Source: CAYZBM01 sp964476705 (lineage in GTDB: Bacteria > Pseudomonadota > Alphaproteobacteria > Rickettsiales > UBA6187). Taken from it: a stretch of 19,173 bases of DNA. The translations under genes were made by a program, and so were the position numbers. The notes beneath the pieces are model-generated. The model searched no databases. It had not been told where the DNA came from and saw nothing but the letters and a program-made list of their open reading frames with translations. Positions 1 to 6,314 of this stretch are shown here, one piece after another. The number at the start of each line of letters is the position of its first letter. Position 1 is the stretch's first letter. The stretch is taken from the NCBI GenBank assembly GCA_964476705.1, contig CAYZBM010000038.1, forward strand, positions 1 to 19,173. Direction: 5' to 3'.

Positions 1-10
1 TACAACTGGG

Positions 11-42
11 AAAAAAGTGTTTTTTATAAAAAAACACTTTTT
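11..42 (-). terminator. Hairpin terminator downstream of the bufferin-like gene
   Basis: A perfect 14-bp stem with a 3-base loop is followed, in the minus direction, by a T run (complement of the A run at 11-16). It lies about 85 bases after the stop of the secreted Cys protein ending at 126, so it plausibly ends that transcript. The stem is almost all A-T apart from the GTG/CAC core. It is symmetrical and could also act on rightward transcription entering from the left. Confidence 0.55.
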
Positions 43-55
43 CACAACCGACTAT
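16..55 (-). repeat. Dispersed 40-bp hairpin repeat, copy 1
   Basis: Read on the minus strand, this segment matches plus-strand 16802-16841 at 39 of 40 positions. Its core is a palindrome (arms 12-25 and 29-42, loop 28-26) of the form AAAAAGTGTTTTTT/ATA/AAAAAACACTTTTT. The flanking part reads atagtcggttgtga in both copies, so the similarity extends beyond the palindrome. It looks like a member of a small dispersed palindromic family. Whether it occurs elsewhere in the genome cannot be seen here. Confidence 0.8.
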
Positions 56-96
56 GTCGATAATGCTTAAGAATTAACCATAGAATTATCGACATA
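53..96. repeat. 12-bp inverted repeat with 20-base loop
   Basis: TATGTCGATAAT (53-64) is the exact reverse complement of ATTATCGACATA (85-96). The structure sits between the hairpin repeat and the stop codon of the bufferin-like gene. It may form a second stem in the same 3' untranslated region, or mark the border of the dispersed element. Confidence 0.65.
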
Positions 97-125
97 ATTG
101 GCAAAAATTATAGTAAATCAATAAA

Positions 126-404
126 TTATTTTCCGGCAGTTGTAGATCCACCATTTATTCTCTCACAAAGACCTGCTGGAAGATTTAACCATTCAGCAGT
201 ATCTCCAGCTTTAACCGCATGTCCTGCACAACCATGATTTTTAGCAGCACAGTCATTTTTACCAGCTTTAGCTATACCATAACATTTTTCTATTTTTGGC
301 GCTGAAGATTTTGCATCAACTGTATCTGCAGCATTTGCTACATAACTTGTAGTTAAAGCCGAAAGAATTATAGCACCCATACCCAAAATTTTAGCTTTTT
401 CCAT
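126..404 (-). CDS. bufA1: Bufferin-type secreted peptide precursor (BufA1, DUF2282-like)
   Basis: This encodes a 92-aa preprotein. Residues 1-25 form a signal peptide (MEKAKILG, a hydrophobic stretch, then AxA-type ending ANA before AD). The mature part has four cysteines, C41, C52, C59 and C80, in the pattern EKCYGIAKAGKNDC ... HGCAGHA ... WLNLPAGLCE. This matches my recollection of the DUF2282/BufA1 family. In characterised bufferins, precursor cysteines are modified by an MNIO enzyme (BufB, DUF692) with a partner (BufC, DUF2063), and the product binds copper in the periplasm. I chose the ATG at 404 because AAGGAG (complement of 410-415) lies 5 bases upstream. A longer frame to 521 has no ribosome site and overlaps the ubiA start. 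No bufB or bufC is visible nearby, and hairpins follow the stop, so the gene looks monocistronic. Family call is good; modification in this host is inferred. Confidence 0.75.
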   Translation of the reverse strand: MEKAKILGMGAIILSALTTSYVANAADTVDAKSSAPKIEKCYGIAKAGKNDCAAKNHGCAGHAVKAGDTAEWLNLPAGLCERINGGSTTAGK

Positions 405-433
405 TTTTTCTCCTTTAAAGAAAATATATTGTT

Positions 434-460
434 TTGTAAACTGACTCTTACTGATATAAT
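434..460 (+). promoter_or_regulatory. Possible sigma-70 promoter for ubiA
   Basis: TTGTAA (434-439) and TATAAT (455-460) are separated by 15 bases. If it starts about 7 bases after the -10 box, the leader to the ubiA ATG would be about 45 bases. The spacing is a little short, and the region is so AT-rich that chance matches are likely. Confidence 0.35.
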
Positions 461-510
461 TTAAAATATAATATGTACAGAAAATTTTGAGCTTACAGTA
501 AAACAAAAAT

Positions 511-1380
511 ATGCCTAACAAATATAAAATAAACTTTAAAGCCTATTTTGAATTAATGCGCCTGCATCAACTAACAGGGGTTTATTTATTACTTTTTCCA
601 GTATTATGGAGCTTAATTTTAGCTACCGGTGATTTAAAATATTTTTCTGTCGGTTTATTAATTATTTTTGTTCTAGGTGCATTAATTATGCGCGCCGCAG
701 GCTGTATAATTAATGACTTTATTGACCGTAAAATAGATGCCAAGGTTGAGCGCACCAAAAATAGACCTTTAGCTAATAATACTATTAAACCTATATCGGC
801 TTTAATTTTATTAGCCCTTTTATTATTTTTAGCCTTATCTTTATTACTTTTATTAAATAAGCCGGCAATAATAATAGGTTTTTTAAGTATTATTCCCATT
901 ATTATTTATCCTTTTATGAAAAGAATTACCAATTGGGCGCAAGCTTTTTTAGGTTTGGTTTTTAATTTAGGAGTATTAATTGCCTGGGTTTCGATTAGGG
1001 GTGAGGTTGAGTTAGAGCCGATTTTGTTATATCTTGCAGCATTTTTTTGGACTTTAGGTTACGATACAATCTATGCCCATCAAGATAAAGAATTTGATTC
1101 ACTTATTGGTCTTAAATCCACAGCCTTAGCTTTAAAAGAAAATACCAAAAAATATCTATTTATTTTTTACGGCCTCGCTAATATCTTATTATGGTTTACG
1201 GGGATTATAGCCGGCTTAAATATTTATTTTTATATAATTTTAGTTTTATCTTTATTCCAATTATTATGGCAAATTATAACGTTAGATATTAATAATCCCG
1301 AAGATTGTTTGATTAAGTTTAAATCTAATCGTTATTATGGATTAGTTATCCTTTTTGCATATTGCTTGGGACTAAACTAG
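511..1380 (+). CDS. ubiA: 4-hydroxybenzoate polyprenyltransferase UbiA
   Basis: This 289-aa integral membrane prenyltransferase attaches the polyprenyl tail to 4-hydroxybenzoate in ubiquinone synthesis. Both Asp-rich diphosphate/Mg2+ motifs are present. The first is N68-D69-F-I-D72-R-K-I-D76, followed by R81-T-K-N-R85-P86. The second is Y184-D185-T-I-Y-A-H-Q-D192-K-E-F-D196. The remainder is a series of hydrophobic helices (for example 46-66, 97-116, 119-135, 213-238 and 241-258). N-terminal ELMRLHQLTG and the total length are normal for bacterial UbiA. The ATG at 511 has only a weak ribosome site but gives the expected N-terminus. It is divergent from the bufferin-like gene and convergent with the 259-aa gene that ends at 1438. 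I see no defect. Substrate assignment follows the family. Confidence 0.92.
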   Translation: MPNKYKINFKAYFELMRLHQLTGVYLLLFPVLWSLILATGDLKYFSVGLLIIFVLGALIMRAAGCIINDFIDRKIDAKVERTKNRPLANNTIKPISALILLALLLFLALSLLLLLNKPAIIIGFLSIIPIIIYPFMKRITNWAQAFLGLVFNLGVLIAWVSIRGEVELEPILLYLAAFFWTLGYDTIYAHQDKEFDSLIGLKSTALALKENTKKYLFIFYGLANILLWFTGIIAGLNIYFYIILVLSLFQLLWQIITLDINNPEDCLIKFKSNRYYGLVILFAYCLGLN

Positions 1381-1437
1381 CTGCTAGAGATGCAGTAGCT
1401 AATGAAACGGGAAGCTCTTAGTTCTCTCATATATTTA

Positions 1438-2217
1438 CTATGCATTTATTTCTCTTTGCTTAGATTTGGCTATGGCGGCACTGATATTATCTACTATAGT
1501 TGATATATGTTTATTAAAATTAGGATCTAAAGTTAAATCTTCCTCACTACTCTTTATATTTTGTTTTTCTTTTACAACACTCAAATTAGTAAGTATAAAT
1601 GTTTCAGTAAGTTGTTTAGCATGCTTGATATTGCTACCACTAAGTAACATTGTAGCAACCGCTATTTTTTGTTTTTCGGTAAGCTGAACATGACATGTGG
1701 GAGCTAATTTATAAGAACCTGGATTTCTAGAAGATTTTACTTTAGAGCTAAGTTGTCTGCTTAAATTTTTATTATCAGTTCTACTTTTATCTAATATTTT
1801 TCCAATCTCTTGATATTCATCGTAATATTTATGCTTTGGTGATAACTCATCTATTATATTTAAAGCTGTTCTATCATTGTCACTTTTTGCATGTGGATCA
1901 TATTTACAGTCTACCAAACAACTAATTAGTGATCTTAAATTATTAAGATTGGGTAACTTATCATTTGAAGTAAGTGACGTTGCTAAAATCAAATATATTG
2001 GAGTAAGAAGTTCTTTTAAATCTAAAAAGTTTGAAGAATTATAATATTTAGTTATTTGCTTAAGTCCAACTTTGAATTTTTGATTATCTGAATCATTATC
2101 GCCTAAATATACTAGATCTAATAGTAATTGGTAAAATTTTATATTTCGATCTATTAACTCAATATTTAATGGCTTACTCAACATAAAAGCTCTTTCTGCA
2201 TGTAAATTTATTAACAT
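1438..2217 (-). CDS. Hypothetical protein with ankyrin-like segments
   Basis: This is a 259-aa protein that I do not recognise as a named family. Residues about 70-145 resemble two degenerate ankyrin repeats. LTPIYLILA (71-79) recalls the TPLHLA turn. LISCLVDCKYDPHAK (97-111) recalls the LLxxGADxNAK loop, and DNDRTALNIIDEL (113-125) recalls DGRTALxxA. The C-terminal 100 residues are charged and helical, ending SAAIAKSKQREINA. There is no signal peptide or membrane segment. The start is uncertain: the first ATG (2217) lacks a ribosome site, while Met12 (2184) has AAAGAG a few bases upstream. The gene begins 8 bases beyond the stop codon of a displaced hemW 3' end, so it may have been the original downstream neighbour of hemW. 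An effector role is plausible from the ankyrin likeness and genome type, but it is inference. Confidence 0.6.
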   Translation of the reverse strand: MLINLHAERAFMLSKPLNIELIDRNIKFYQLLLDLVYLGDNDSDNQKFKVGLKQITKYYNSSNFLDLKELLTPIYLILATSLTSNDKLPNLNNLRSLISCLVDCKYDPHAKSDNDRTALNIIDELSPKHKYYDEYQEIGKILDKSRTDNKNLSRQLSSKVKSSRNPGSYKLAPTCHVQLTEKQKIAVATMLLSGSNIKHAKQLTETFILTNLSVVKEKQNIKSSEEDLTLDPNFNKHISTIVDNISAAIAKSKQREINA

Positions 2218-2225
2218 GTATTATA

Positions 2226-2323
2226 TTAATAAATAAAGGACTTAATAACAAGTTTTATTATTGAATTACTTAAGATTCTTCCTTTATTTGTAATTTTTAG
2301 TTGATTATGGTCAATGGTAATTA
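2226..2323 (-). pseudogene. Duplicated 3' end of hemW (remnant)
   Basis: Positions 2244-2323 match the 3' end of hemW (3961-4040) at about 75 of 80 positions, and similarity continues more weakly through the stop codon. Read on the minus strand, the remnant encodes DHNQLKITNKGRILSNSI then IKLVIKSFIY and a stop. HemW ends DDNQLKITDKGRILSNSI then IKLVIESFIY. The changes are few and mostly conservative, and the in-frame stop is kept. No upstream hemW sequence is attached, so this is a fragment of about 30 codons and cannot be functional alone. It forms a direct repeat with hemW around the 486-aa gene. Confidence 0.85.
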
Positions 2324-2391
2324 TAGTAGATCAAGAAATAATTTGCCTATAATTAATAATTATTAAATTTAGCAGATCAGCGATCTACTAT
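2323..2391. repeat. 10-bp inverted repeat between the hemW remnant and the 486-aa gene
   Basis: ATAGTAGATC (2323-2332) is the exact reverse complement of GATCTACTAT (2382-2391). A smaller hairpin, AGATC-AGC-GATCT, sits at its right arm (2374-2386). The intervening bases are almost all A and T. It starts exactly where the hemW similarity ends, so it may be part of the inserted unit or may terminate the 486-aa gene. The rest of 2218-2461 shows no gene. Confidence 0.5.
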
Positions 2392-2461
2392 CTATGATGC
2401 TACATCCCGGAATAAATCTAAGGACAGGTTATCCTGAAAAAACATATATTTATAATACTAT

Positions 2462-3922
2462 TTATGTTTTTCTGAAAGATCTATAATTTATTTCCTGTAA
2501 CTTAGTAACAGTGGCTTGTATAAGAGAATGATCAGGGTGATCTGGATTTTCAAATCTTCTCATTAGCTCATCATTAGCACTTTTAATTTTATTTATAGAG
2601 AATTCTTTAATAGATTCTACGCTTGGCTTGGGGATGTTTGCACCCAAAGTTTTTGCTCTTATAGTCCTTATCAAGTGATTCATATATAGTTCTGTAGCTG
2701 TTATATATTTATTAGATAAGAGTAATATTATTAAATTAGCGGCGATTTTTGGATTATCTCGCAAAGGATTGATATCAAATCTTTCTATAGCTTTAAATTG
2801 ATTTGTCTTAAGTGGCTTATGAGGAAGAGATTCTTTTCCATTTATTATCTTCCACATATCATTTATCTGCTTACGGGAGACTTCTTGAATTTTGCTAATT
2901 TCAAGTGTTCTACCCGTTTCATTTATAAAACTACATAAATATTGAGTTAATGCTTCGGTGGCTTCTTTTTTTCTTGCTGAGGTAGATTTTCCTGGCTCTT
3001 CTAATATTCTTTTAATATCTAGAATTATTCTAGTTTTGCTATCAAGAACGGGTGGGCTATCTTCAGGTTCCTGGAGAATAACACTTAAATTACTAGTTTC
3101 TTGCTTTTGTAAATAAGTCTCAATTGCTTGATTTAAAGCTTTCATATTTCCGGCAATGTCTTTATTTTTATCTTTAAACTTTCCAGCTCTCCATTTTGCA
3201 ACAGCTGCCTCCATCAGTATTTTTTTTGCCTGTCCTGGTTCATATACTATATTTTTTGCTATTTCTTTATTGTCAGCTAATAGATCAGATAATTCTTTTA
3301 AAATTAAATCTGGAGACATAATAGCTGTATTATCGTTACCATTATTGTAACGATAAGTTTCTGAATTAGAGGGTGTTATATTTGTTGAATTAGGTTCTGA
3401 AGCTGATATTGATCTTTTCTTAGAAAAATATTTTAGTTTTATTAATAGTAAAGTCATTTGTATATCAGTAAGTAAATTTATATATTCTTCAATATACTCA
3501 CCTTTACTTTCAAGAGCAGTTCTTATACTATTTTTTAATAATTCTTTAGATTGGTTTAAATACCCTAATGATGAATACTTGGTCTTTAGACTTTCTTCAA
3601 CTTCTTTAAGTAATTTTTCTGAACTAGCATCGTCTAAAGTATTTGCTTTACTAGGTATTTTAATTCGAACATGTTTTAGGTTTATAATTCCATTAATAAT
3701 TTCTAAGGTAATATGTCTATGTATAGCTAACCAATTCTGTTTAATTTGCTCTATGCTATATGTACCTTCTAATTGCTTTAATAAAATTTTAGCAAATAAT
3801 TCGGTTGCTTTATCAGTTTTTTGACTGTTTATAAAATGTAAGAGCATCCCAGATTTCTTAGGGCTCATGGATAATTTTTCAGGTAAAGCAAAATCTTTAG
3901 GCATATGATTATTATCATTCAT
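2462..3922 (-). CDS. Hypothetical 486-aa charged helical protein
   Basis: I do not recognise this protein. It is rich in Lys, Glu, Ile and Leu and looks almost entirely alpha-helical, with no signal peptide or clear membrane segment. A Ser/Thr/Asn-rich, probably unstructured linker lies near residues 170-200 (SASEPNSTNITPSNSETY). The C-terminal region contains a hydrophobic helix (AANLIILLLSN, about 386-396) followed by charged helices ending NYRSFRKT. The ATG at 3922 lies 20 bases after the hemW stop and has no evident ribosome site; it may be translated by read-through from hemW, or start at Met7. It lies between hemW and the duplicated hemW end, so it looks like an inserted gene. A secreted effector is possible, but nothing in the sequence proves it. 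Confidence 0.6.
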   Translation of the reverse strand: MNDNNHMPKDFALPEKLSMSPKKSGMLLHFINSQKTDKATELFAKILLKQLEGTYSIEQIKQNWLAIHRHITLEIINGIINLKHVRIKIPSKANTLDDASSEKLLKEVEESLKTKYSSLGYLNQSKELLKNSIRTALESKGEYIEEYINLLTDIQMTLLLIKLKYFSKKRSISASEPNSTNITPSNSETYRYNNGNDNTAIMSPDLILKELSDLLADNKEIAKNIVYEPGQAKKILMEAAVAKWRAGKFKDKNKDIAGNMKALNQAIETYLQKQETSNLSVILQEPEDSPPVLDSKTRIILDIKRILEEPGKSTSARKKEATEALTQYLCSFINETGRTLEISKIQEVSRKQINDMWKIINGKESLPHKPLKTNQFKAIERFDINPLRDNPKIAANLIILLLSNKYITATELYMNHLIRTIRAKTLGANIPKPSVESIKEFSINKIKSANDELMRRFENPDHPDHSLIQATVTKLQEINYRSFRKT

Positions 3923-3942
3923 TCGTTAAAATATTAATTTAT

Positions 3943-5103
3943 CTAATATATAAACGACTCAATAACAAGTTTTATTATTGAATTACTTAAGATTCTTCCT
4001 TTATCTGTAATTTTTAGTTGATTATCATCAAGGGCAATTAAGCCATCTGTAAATAGCCAAGCCGGGATTTGGGCTGAAGAAAAATTATGATCTGGTGTAA
4101 GTTTTTTTATTTTATTAATTTCTATACCTTGGTTAAGCCTTAGGCCCATTAGTAACATTTCTTCTAATTGGACTTGTGAATCAAGCAATTCTTTATCACG
4201 AATGCCATGTCCATTATTTTTTACTGATTCTAACCATTTTTCTGGATTATAGAGCATGGTTAGAGCGTATTTCTGACTATCTAAAGTAATTCTACTGTGA
4301 GCTCCAGGGCCGATACCTAAATAATCTCCATAGTTCCAATATTGCAAATTATGTTTAGACTCAAAACCGAATTGTCCATAATTAGAAATCTCATATTGAA
4401 AGATATTTTTCTCTTTTAAAATCTCTGCCGTCATTTCATAAAGTTTTGCGGATATTTTTTCCGTGGGTAGCTTAAATAAATTTTTATTATATTGGCTATA
4501 AAACTCGGTACCTTTTTCAATAGTTAACTGATAAAGTGAGATATGTTTACTGTTAAAGCTTAAGGCTAATTCTAATTCTGTGCCCCAAGCCTCTATAGTC
4601 TGACTAGGCCTCGCATAAATAAGGTCAAAACTAAAATTCGTAAAAATTTCAGCAGCGGTATTAATCGCCTGCATTGATTCTTTAACTGTATGAGTACGAC
4701 CTAAAAAAATTAAATCATCTTGATTTAAAGATTGAATACCTAAAGATAAGCGGTTAACCCCAGCATTTTTATAGGCTTTAAAGTTTTTTTCCTCAGTTGA
4801 GGTAGGGTTAGCCTCTAAGGTAATTTCAATGTCCTGGCTAAATTTAAGCTGTTTGTTTAAGTTATCTAAAATCCCTGCAACTAAATAATCCGGCATAAGG
4901 GAAGGGGTGCCACCACCAAAAAATATACTTCGTATCTTTCTATCTTTGATATATGGCAGAAAATAGTTAATTTCTTGTCTATATGCTTCTTGCCATAATT
5001 TATAATCTATTTCTTTGCTAACATGTGAGTTAAAATCACAATAAGGACATTTTTTTTTACAAAATGGCCAATGAATATAGATAGAAATAGGTTCTGGTTG
5101 CAT
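3943..5103 (-). CDS. hemW: Heme chaperone HemW (radical SAM, HemN-like)
   Basis: This 386-aa radical-SAM protein belongs to the family that binds heme and delivers it to respiratory enzymes; it was formerly annotated as an oxygen-independent coproporphyrinogen oxidase. The N-terminus carries IYIHWPFCKKKCPYCDFNSH with cluster ligands C15, C19 and C22 (CxxxCxxC), then the SAM-binding GGGTPS at 63-68, EANPTS, and RLSLGIQSLN. The HemW-type HNLQYW and GIGPGAHSR segments follow, then a C-terminal winged-helix-like domain (LKITDKGRILSN). Length is typical of HemW rather than the longer HemN. The start at 5103 lies 8 bases after the rdgB stop, so the two form an operon. Its last 80 bases are duplicated at 2244-2323. 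The intact copy has all expected motifs. Confidence 0.92.
   Translation of the reverse strand: MQPEPISIYIHWPFCKKKCPYCDFNSHVSKEIDYKLWQEAYRQEINYFLPYIKDRKIRSIFFGGGTPSLMPDYLVAGILDNLNKQLKFSQDIEITLEANPTSTEEKNFKAYKNAGVNRLSLGIQSLNQDDLIFLGRTHTVKESMQAINTAAEIFTNFSFDLIYARPSQTIEAWGTELELALSFNSKHISLYQLTIEKGTEFYSQYNKNLFKLPTEKISAKLYEMTAEILKEKNIFQYEISNYGQFGFESKHNLQYWNYGDYLGIGPGAHSRITLDSQKYALTMLYNPEKWLESVKNNGHGIRDKELLDSQVQLEEMLLMGLRLNQGIEINKIKKLTPDHNFSSAQIPAWLFTDGLIALDDNQLKITDKGRILSNSIIKLVIESFIY
3961..4040. repeat. Parent copy of the 80-bp direct repeat (hemW 3' end)
   Basis: This segment matches 2244-2323 in direct orientation. The first 60 bases differ at one position, the last 20 at four. The copies are 1717 bases apart and enclose the 486-aa gene. 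Similarity ends abruptly at 4041, inside hemW. Confidence 0.85.
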
Positions 5104-5111
5104 ATTTTTTA

Positions 5112-5726
5112 TTAAATATATTTAATAAGCTCTTTAAAAGCTATGGCCCTATGGCTAATTTGCTCTTTAACTTCAGCAGGTAACTCGCCAAAGGTTTTAG
5201 TGTAGCCATCGGGAATAAAAATAGGATCATAACCAAAACCAGCCAAACCTACAGCTGGAAATACCAGGGTGCCAAATACTTCGCCTTCAACGTTAATAAT
5301 AGTTTGATCTTGCTTACATAAAGATAAAGCACAAACAAATTTAGCTCTTTTGGTTTTAGTTCCAACTTCATTTTCTATTCTTTTTATAGCTATGGTAAAA
5401 TCTTTATTTTCTCCAGCCCAACGTGCAGAATAAATTCCCGGAAGCCCATCTAAAGCATCCACACAAAGACCTGAATCATCAGCTAAGGTAGAAAGTCCAG
5501 TTATTTGATTATAATATCGAGCTTTAAGCTCGGCATTGGCAATAAAACTATCAGCGTTTTCTTCCGGTTCTATAATATTTAAAGCTTTAAATTCATCTAA
5601 GGTAGTTAGATTTATATTTTTGTCATGAGCATAAAGGCTAAATAATTTAGCAAATTCTTTAACTTTACCTTTATTGCCGGTGGCAATTAATAGTTTGTCA
5701 GATAAAAATTGAGGAGATTTTAGCAT
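5112..5726 (-). CDS. rdgB: dITP/XTP pyrophosphatase (RdgB/HAM1 family)
   Basis: This 204-aa house-cleaning enzyme hydrolyses non-canonical purine nucleotides (dITP, ITP, XTP) to monophosphates, keeping them out of DNA and RNA. The family motifs are all present: ATGNKGKVKEF (15-25) for nucleotide binding, LADDSGLCVDALDGLPGIYS (81-100) with the catalytic/metal acidic pair D83-D84, SARWAG, GFGYDPIF, and the C-terminal KEQISHRAIAFKEL. Length is normal. It is the first gene of a two-gene unit with hemW, 8 bases apart. The ATG at 5726 has no strong ribosome site, but MLKSPQFLSDKLLIATGN is a normal N-terminus. Confidence 0.93.
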   Translation of the reverse strand: MLKSPQFLSDKLLIATGNKGKVKEFAKLFSLYAHDKNINLTTLDEFKALNIIEPEENADSFIANAELKARYYNQITGLSTLADDSGLCVDALDGLPGIYSARWAGENKDFTIAIKRIENEVGTKTKRAKFVCALSLCKQDQTIINVEGEVFGTLVFPAVGLAGFGYDPIFIPDGYTKTFGELPAEVKEQISHRAIAFKELIKYI

Positions 5727-5773
5727 AGAGTATTTGAAAATGTATAAGTGGGATATTCTTAAGGCTGCTTAAT

Positions 5774-5839
5774 AAAAAAACAGCTCCAAGAAACCCTAAT
5801 TATAACTAAATAGTAATAATTAGAATTAATCTTGGAGCT
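5774..5839 (-). terminator. Strong rho-independent terminator after the 66-aa secreted peptide gene
   Basis: AGCTCCAAGA (5782-5791) pairs exactly with TCTTGGAGCT (5830-5839). Inside it, CTAATTAT (5796-5803) pairs with ATAATTAG (5816-5823), giving a two-part stem. On the minus strand the stem is followed by a run of seven T (complement of 5774-5780). It lies about 35 bases after the stop of the 66-aa gene and shortly before rdgB, so it isolates the small gene from the rdgB-hemW operon. Confidence 0.85.
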
Positions 5840-5874
5840 TATTTTAAATAAAAAAGAAATCTTTTCTATTAAAA

Positions 5875-6075
5875 CTATTTCGCGTCTTTGCCAGCTTCAG
5901 GAGCAGTTTCTGCTTTAGGGCAGTTTCCGTCTTTATCTTTTGCAGCATCGTCACATTTAGCAACGTCAGCAGAAGCAGCAGCAGGAGCTACATCAGCAGC
6001 ATTAGCTGCAAAATTCATAGTAGCAACAGTAGCGAAAATAGCTGCAGTAGTTAGTAAAGTTTTAGTAATGTTCAT
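5875..6075 (-). CDS. Small secreted two-cysteine peptide
   Basis: This encodes a 66-aa preprotein. MNITK, a hydrophobic stretch and AANA (23-26) before AD form a clear signal peptide. The mature peptide of about 40 residues is Ala-, Asp- and Lys-rich, with two cysteines in KCDDAAKDKDGNCPK. I chose the ATG at 6075 because GGAGA (complement of 6081-6085) lies 5 bases upstream. The ATG at 6087 is itself part of that ribosome site and has none of its own. The gene has its own strong terminator and is separate from rdgB. It resembles the bufferin-like protein at 126-404 in size, signal peptide (ANA-AD) and cysteine content, but lacks the DUF2282 motif, so I do not assign it to that family. A periplasmic metal- or redox-related role is only a guess. 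Confidence 0.7.
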   Translation of the reverse strand: MNITKTLLTTAAIFATVATMNFAANAADVAPAAASADVAKCDDAAKDKDGNCPKAETAPEAGKDAK

Positions 6076-6159
6076 TTTATTCTCCATTTAAAAATATTGT
6101 TAGAACTTTATGTTCCGATAGCAATATATTTTTTAACTATAACTGTCTACAAGTTTTTA

Positions 6160-6189
6160 AATAAAAATAATAAAAATTTTATTTTTATT
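6160..6189. repeat. A/T-only 9-bp inverted repeat upstream of the 66-aa gene
   Basis: AATAAAAAT (6160-6168) is the reverse complement of ATTTTTATT (6181-6189). It lies in the 239-base gap between the divergent 66-aa gene and grpE. A bend or regulator-binding site is possible, but the composition makes chance likely. Confidence 0.3.
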
Positions 6190-6206
6190 GTTTTTTTATT
6201 GTAATT

Positions 6207-6256
6207 AAAAAAAAGAGCTATTGAAAATTATAAAATACTTACTAAGTTAATAGCTC
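6207..6256 (-). terminator. Terminator-like hairpin facing leftward, upstream of grpE
   Basis: GAGCTATT (6215-6222) pairs exactly with AATAGCTC (6249-6256). On the minus strand the stem is followed immediately by eight T (complement of 6207-6214), the usual form of a rho-independent terminator. On the plus strand no T run follows. There is no minus-strand gene to the right for it to end, because grpE reads the other way. It may stop an antisense or small RNA from the grpE leader, protect the 66-aa gene from leftward read-through, or be a folded element of the grpE 5' leader. Confidence 0.5.
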
Positions 6257-6314
6257 AAACTTAAGTATATAAATTATTCGGATAAATTTGAGAAAAACTA
6301 TAGGTGGAATGGCT

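Noticed and set aside
1..63. Open plus-strand frame from the left edge to a TAA at 61, running through the hairpin
   Set aside because: Only 20 codons are visible, they run through a palindrome, and another frame is open as well. Nothing supports a real gene end.
405..521. N-terminal extension of the bufferin-like protein to 521
   Set aside because: It would overlap the ubiA start, place 39 residues before a good signal peptide, and lacks a ribosome site, whereas ATG 404 has AAGGAG.
1379..1400. Hairpin AGCTGCT / AGTAGCT at the end of ubiA as a terminator
   Set aside because: The stem is short, includes a G-T pair and has no following T run.
5888..6091. Plus-strand open frame opposite the 66-aa gene
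   Set aside because: It is a shadow frame. The minus-strand gene has a signal peptide, ribosome site and terminator, and the plus frame has none.
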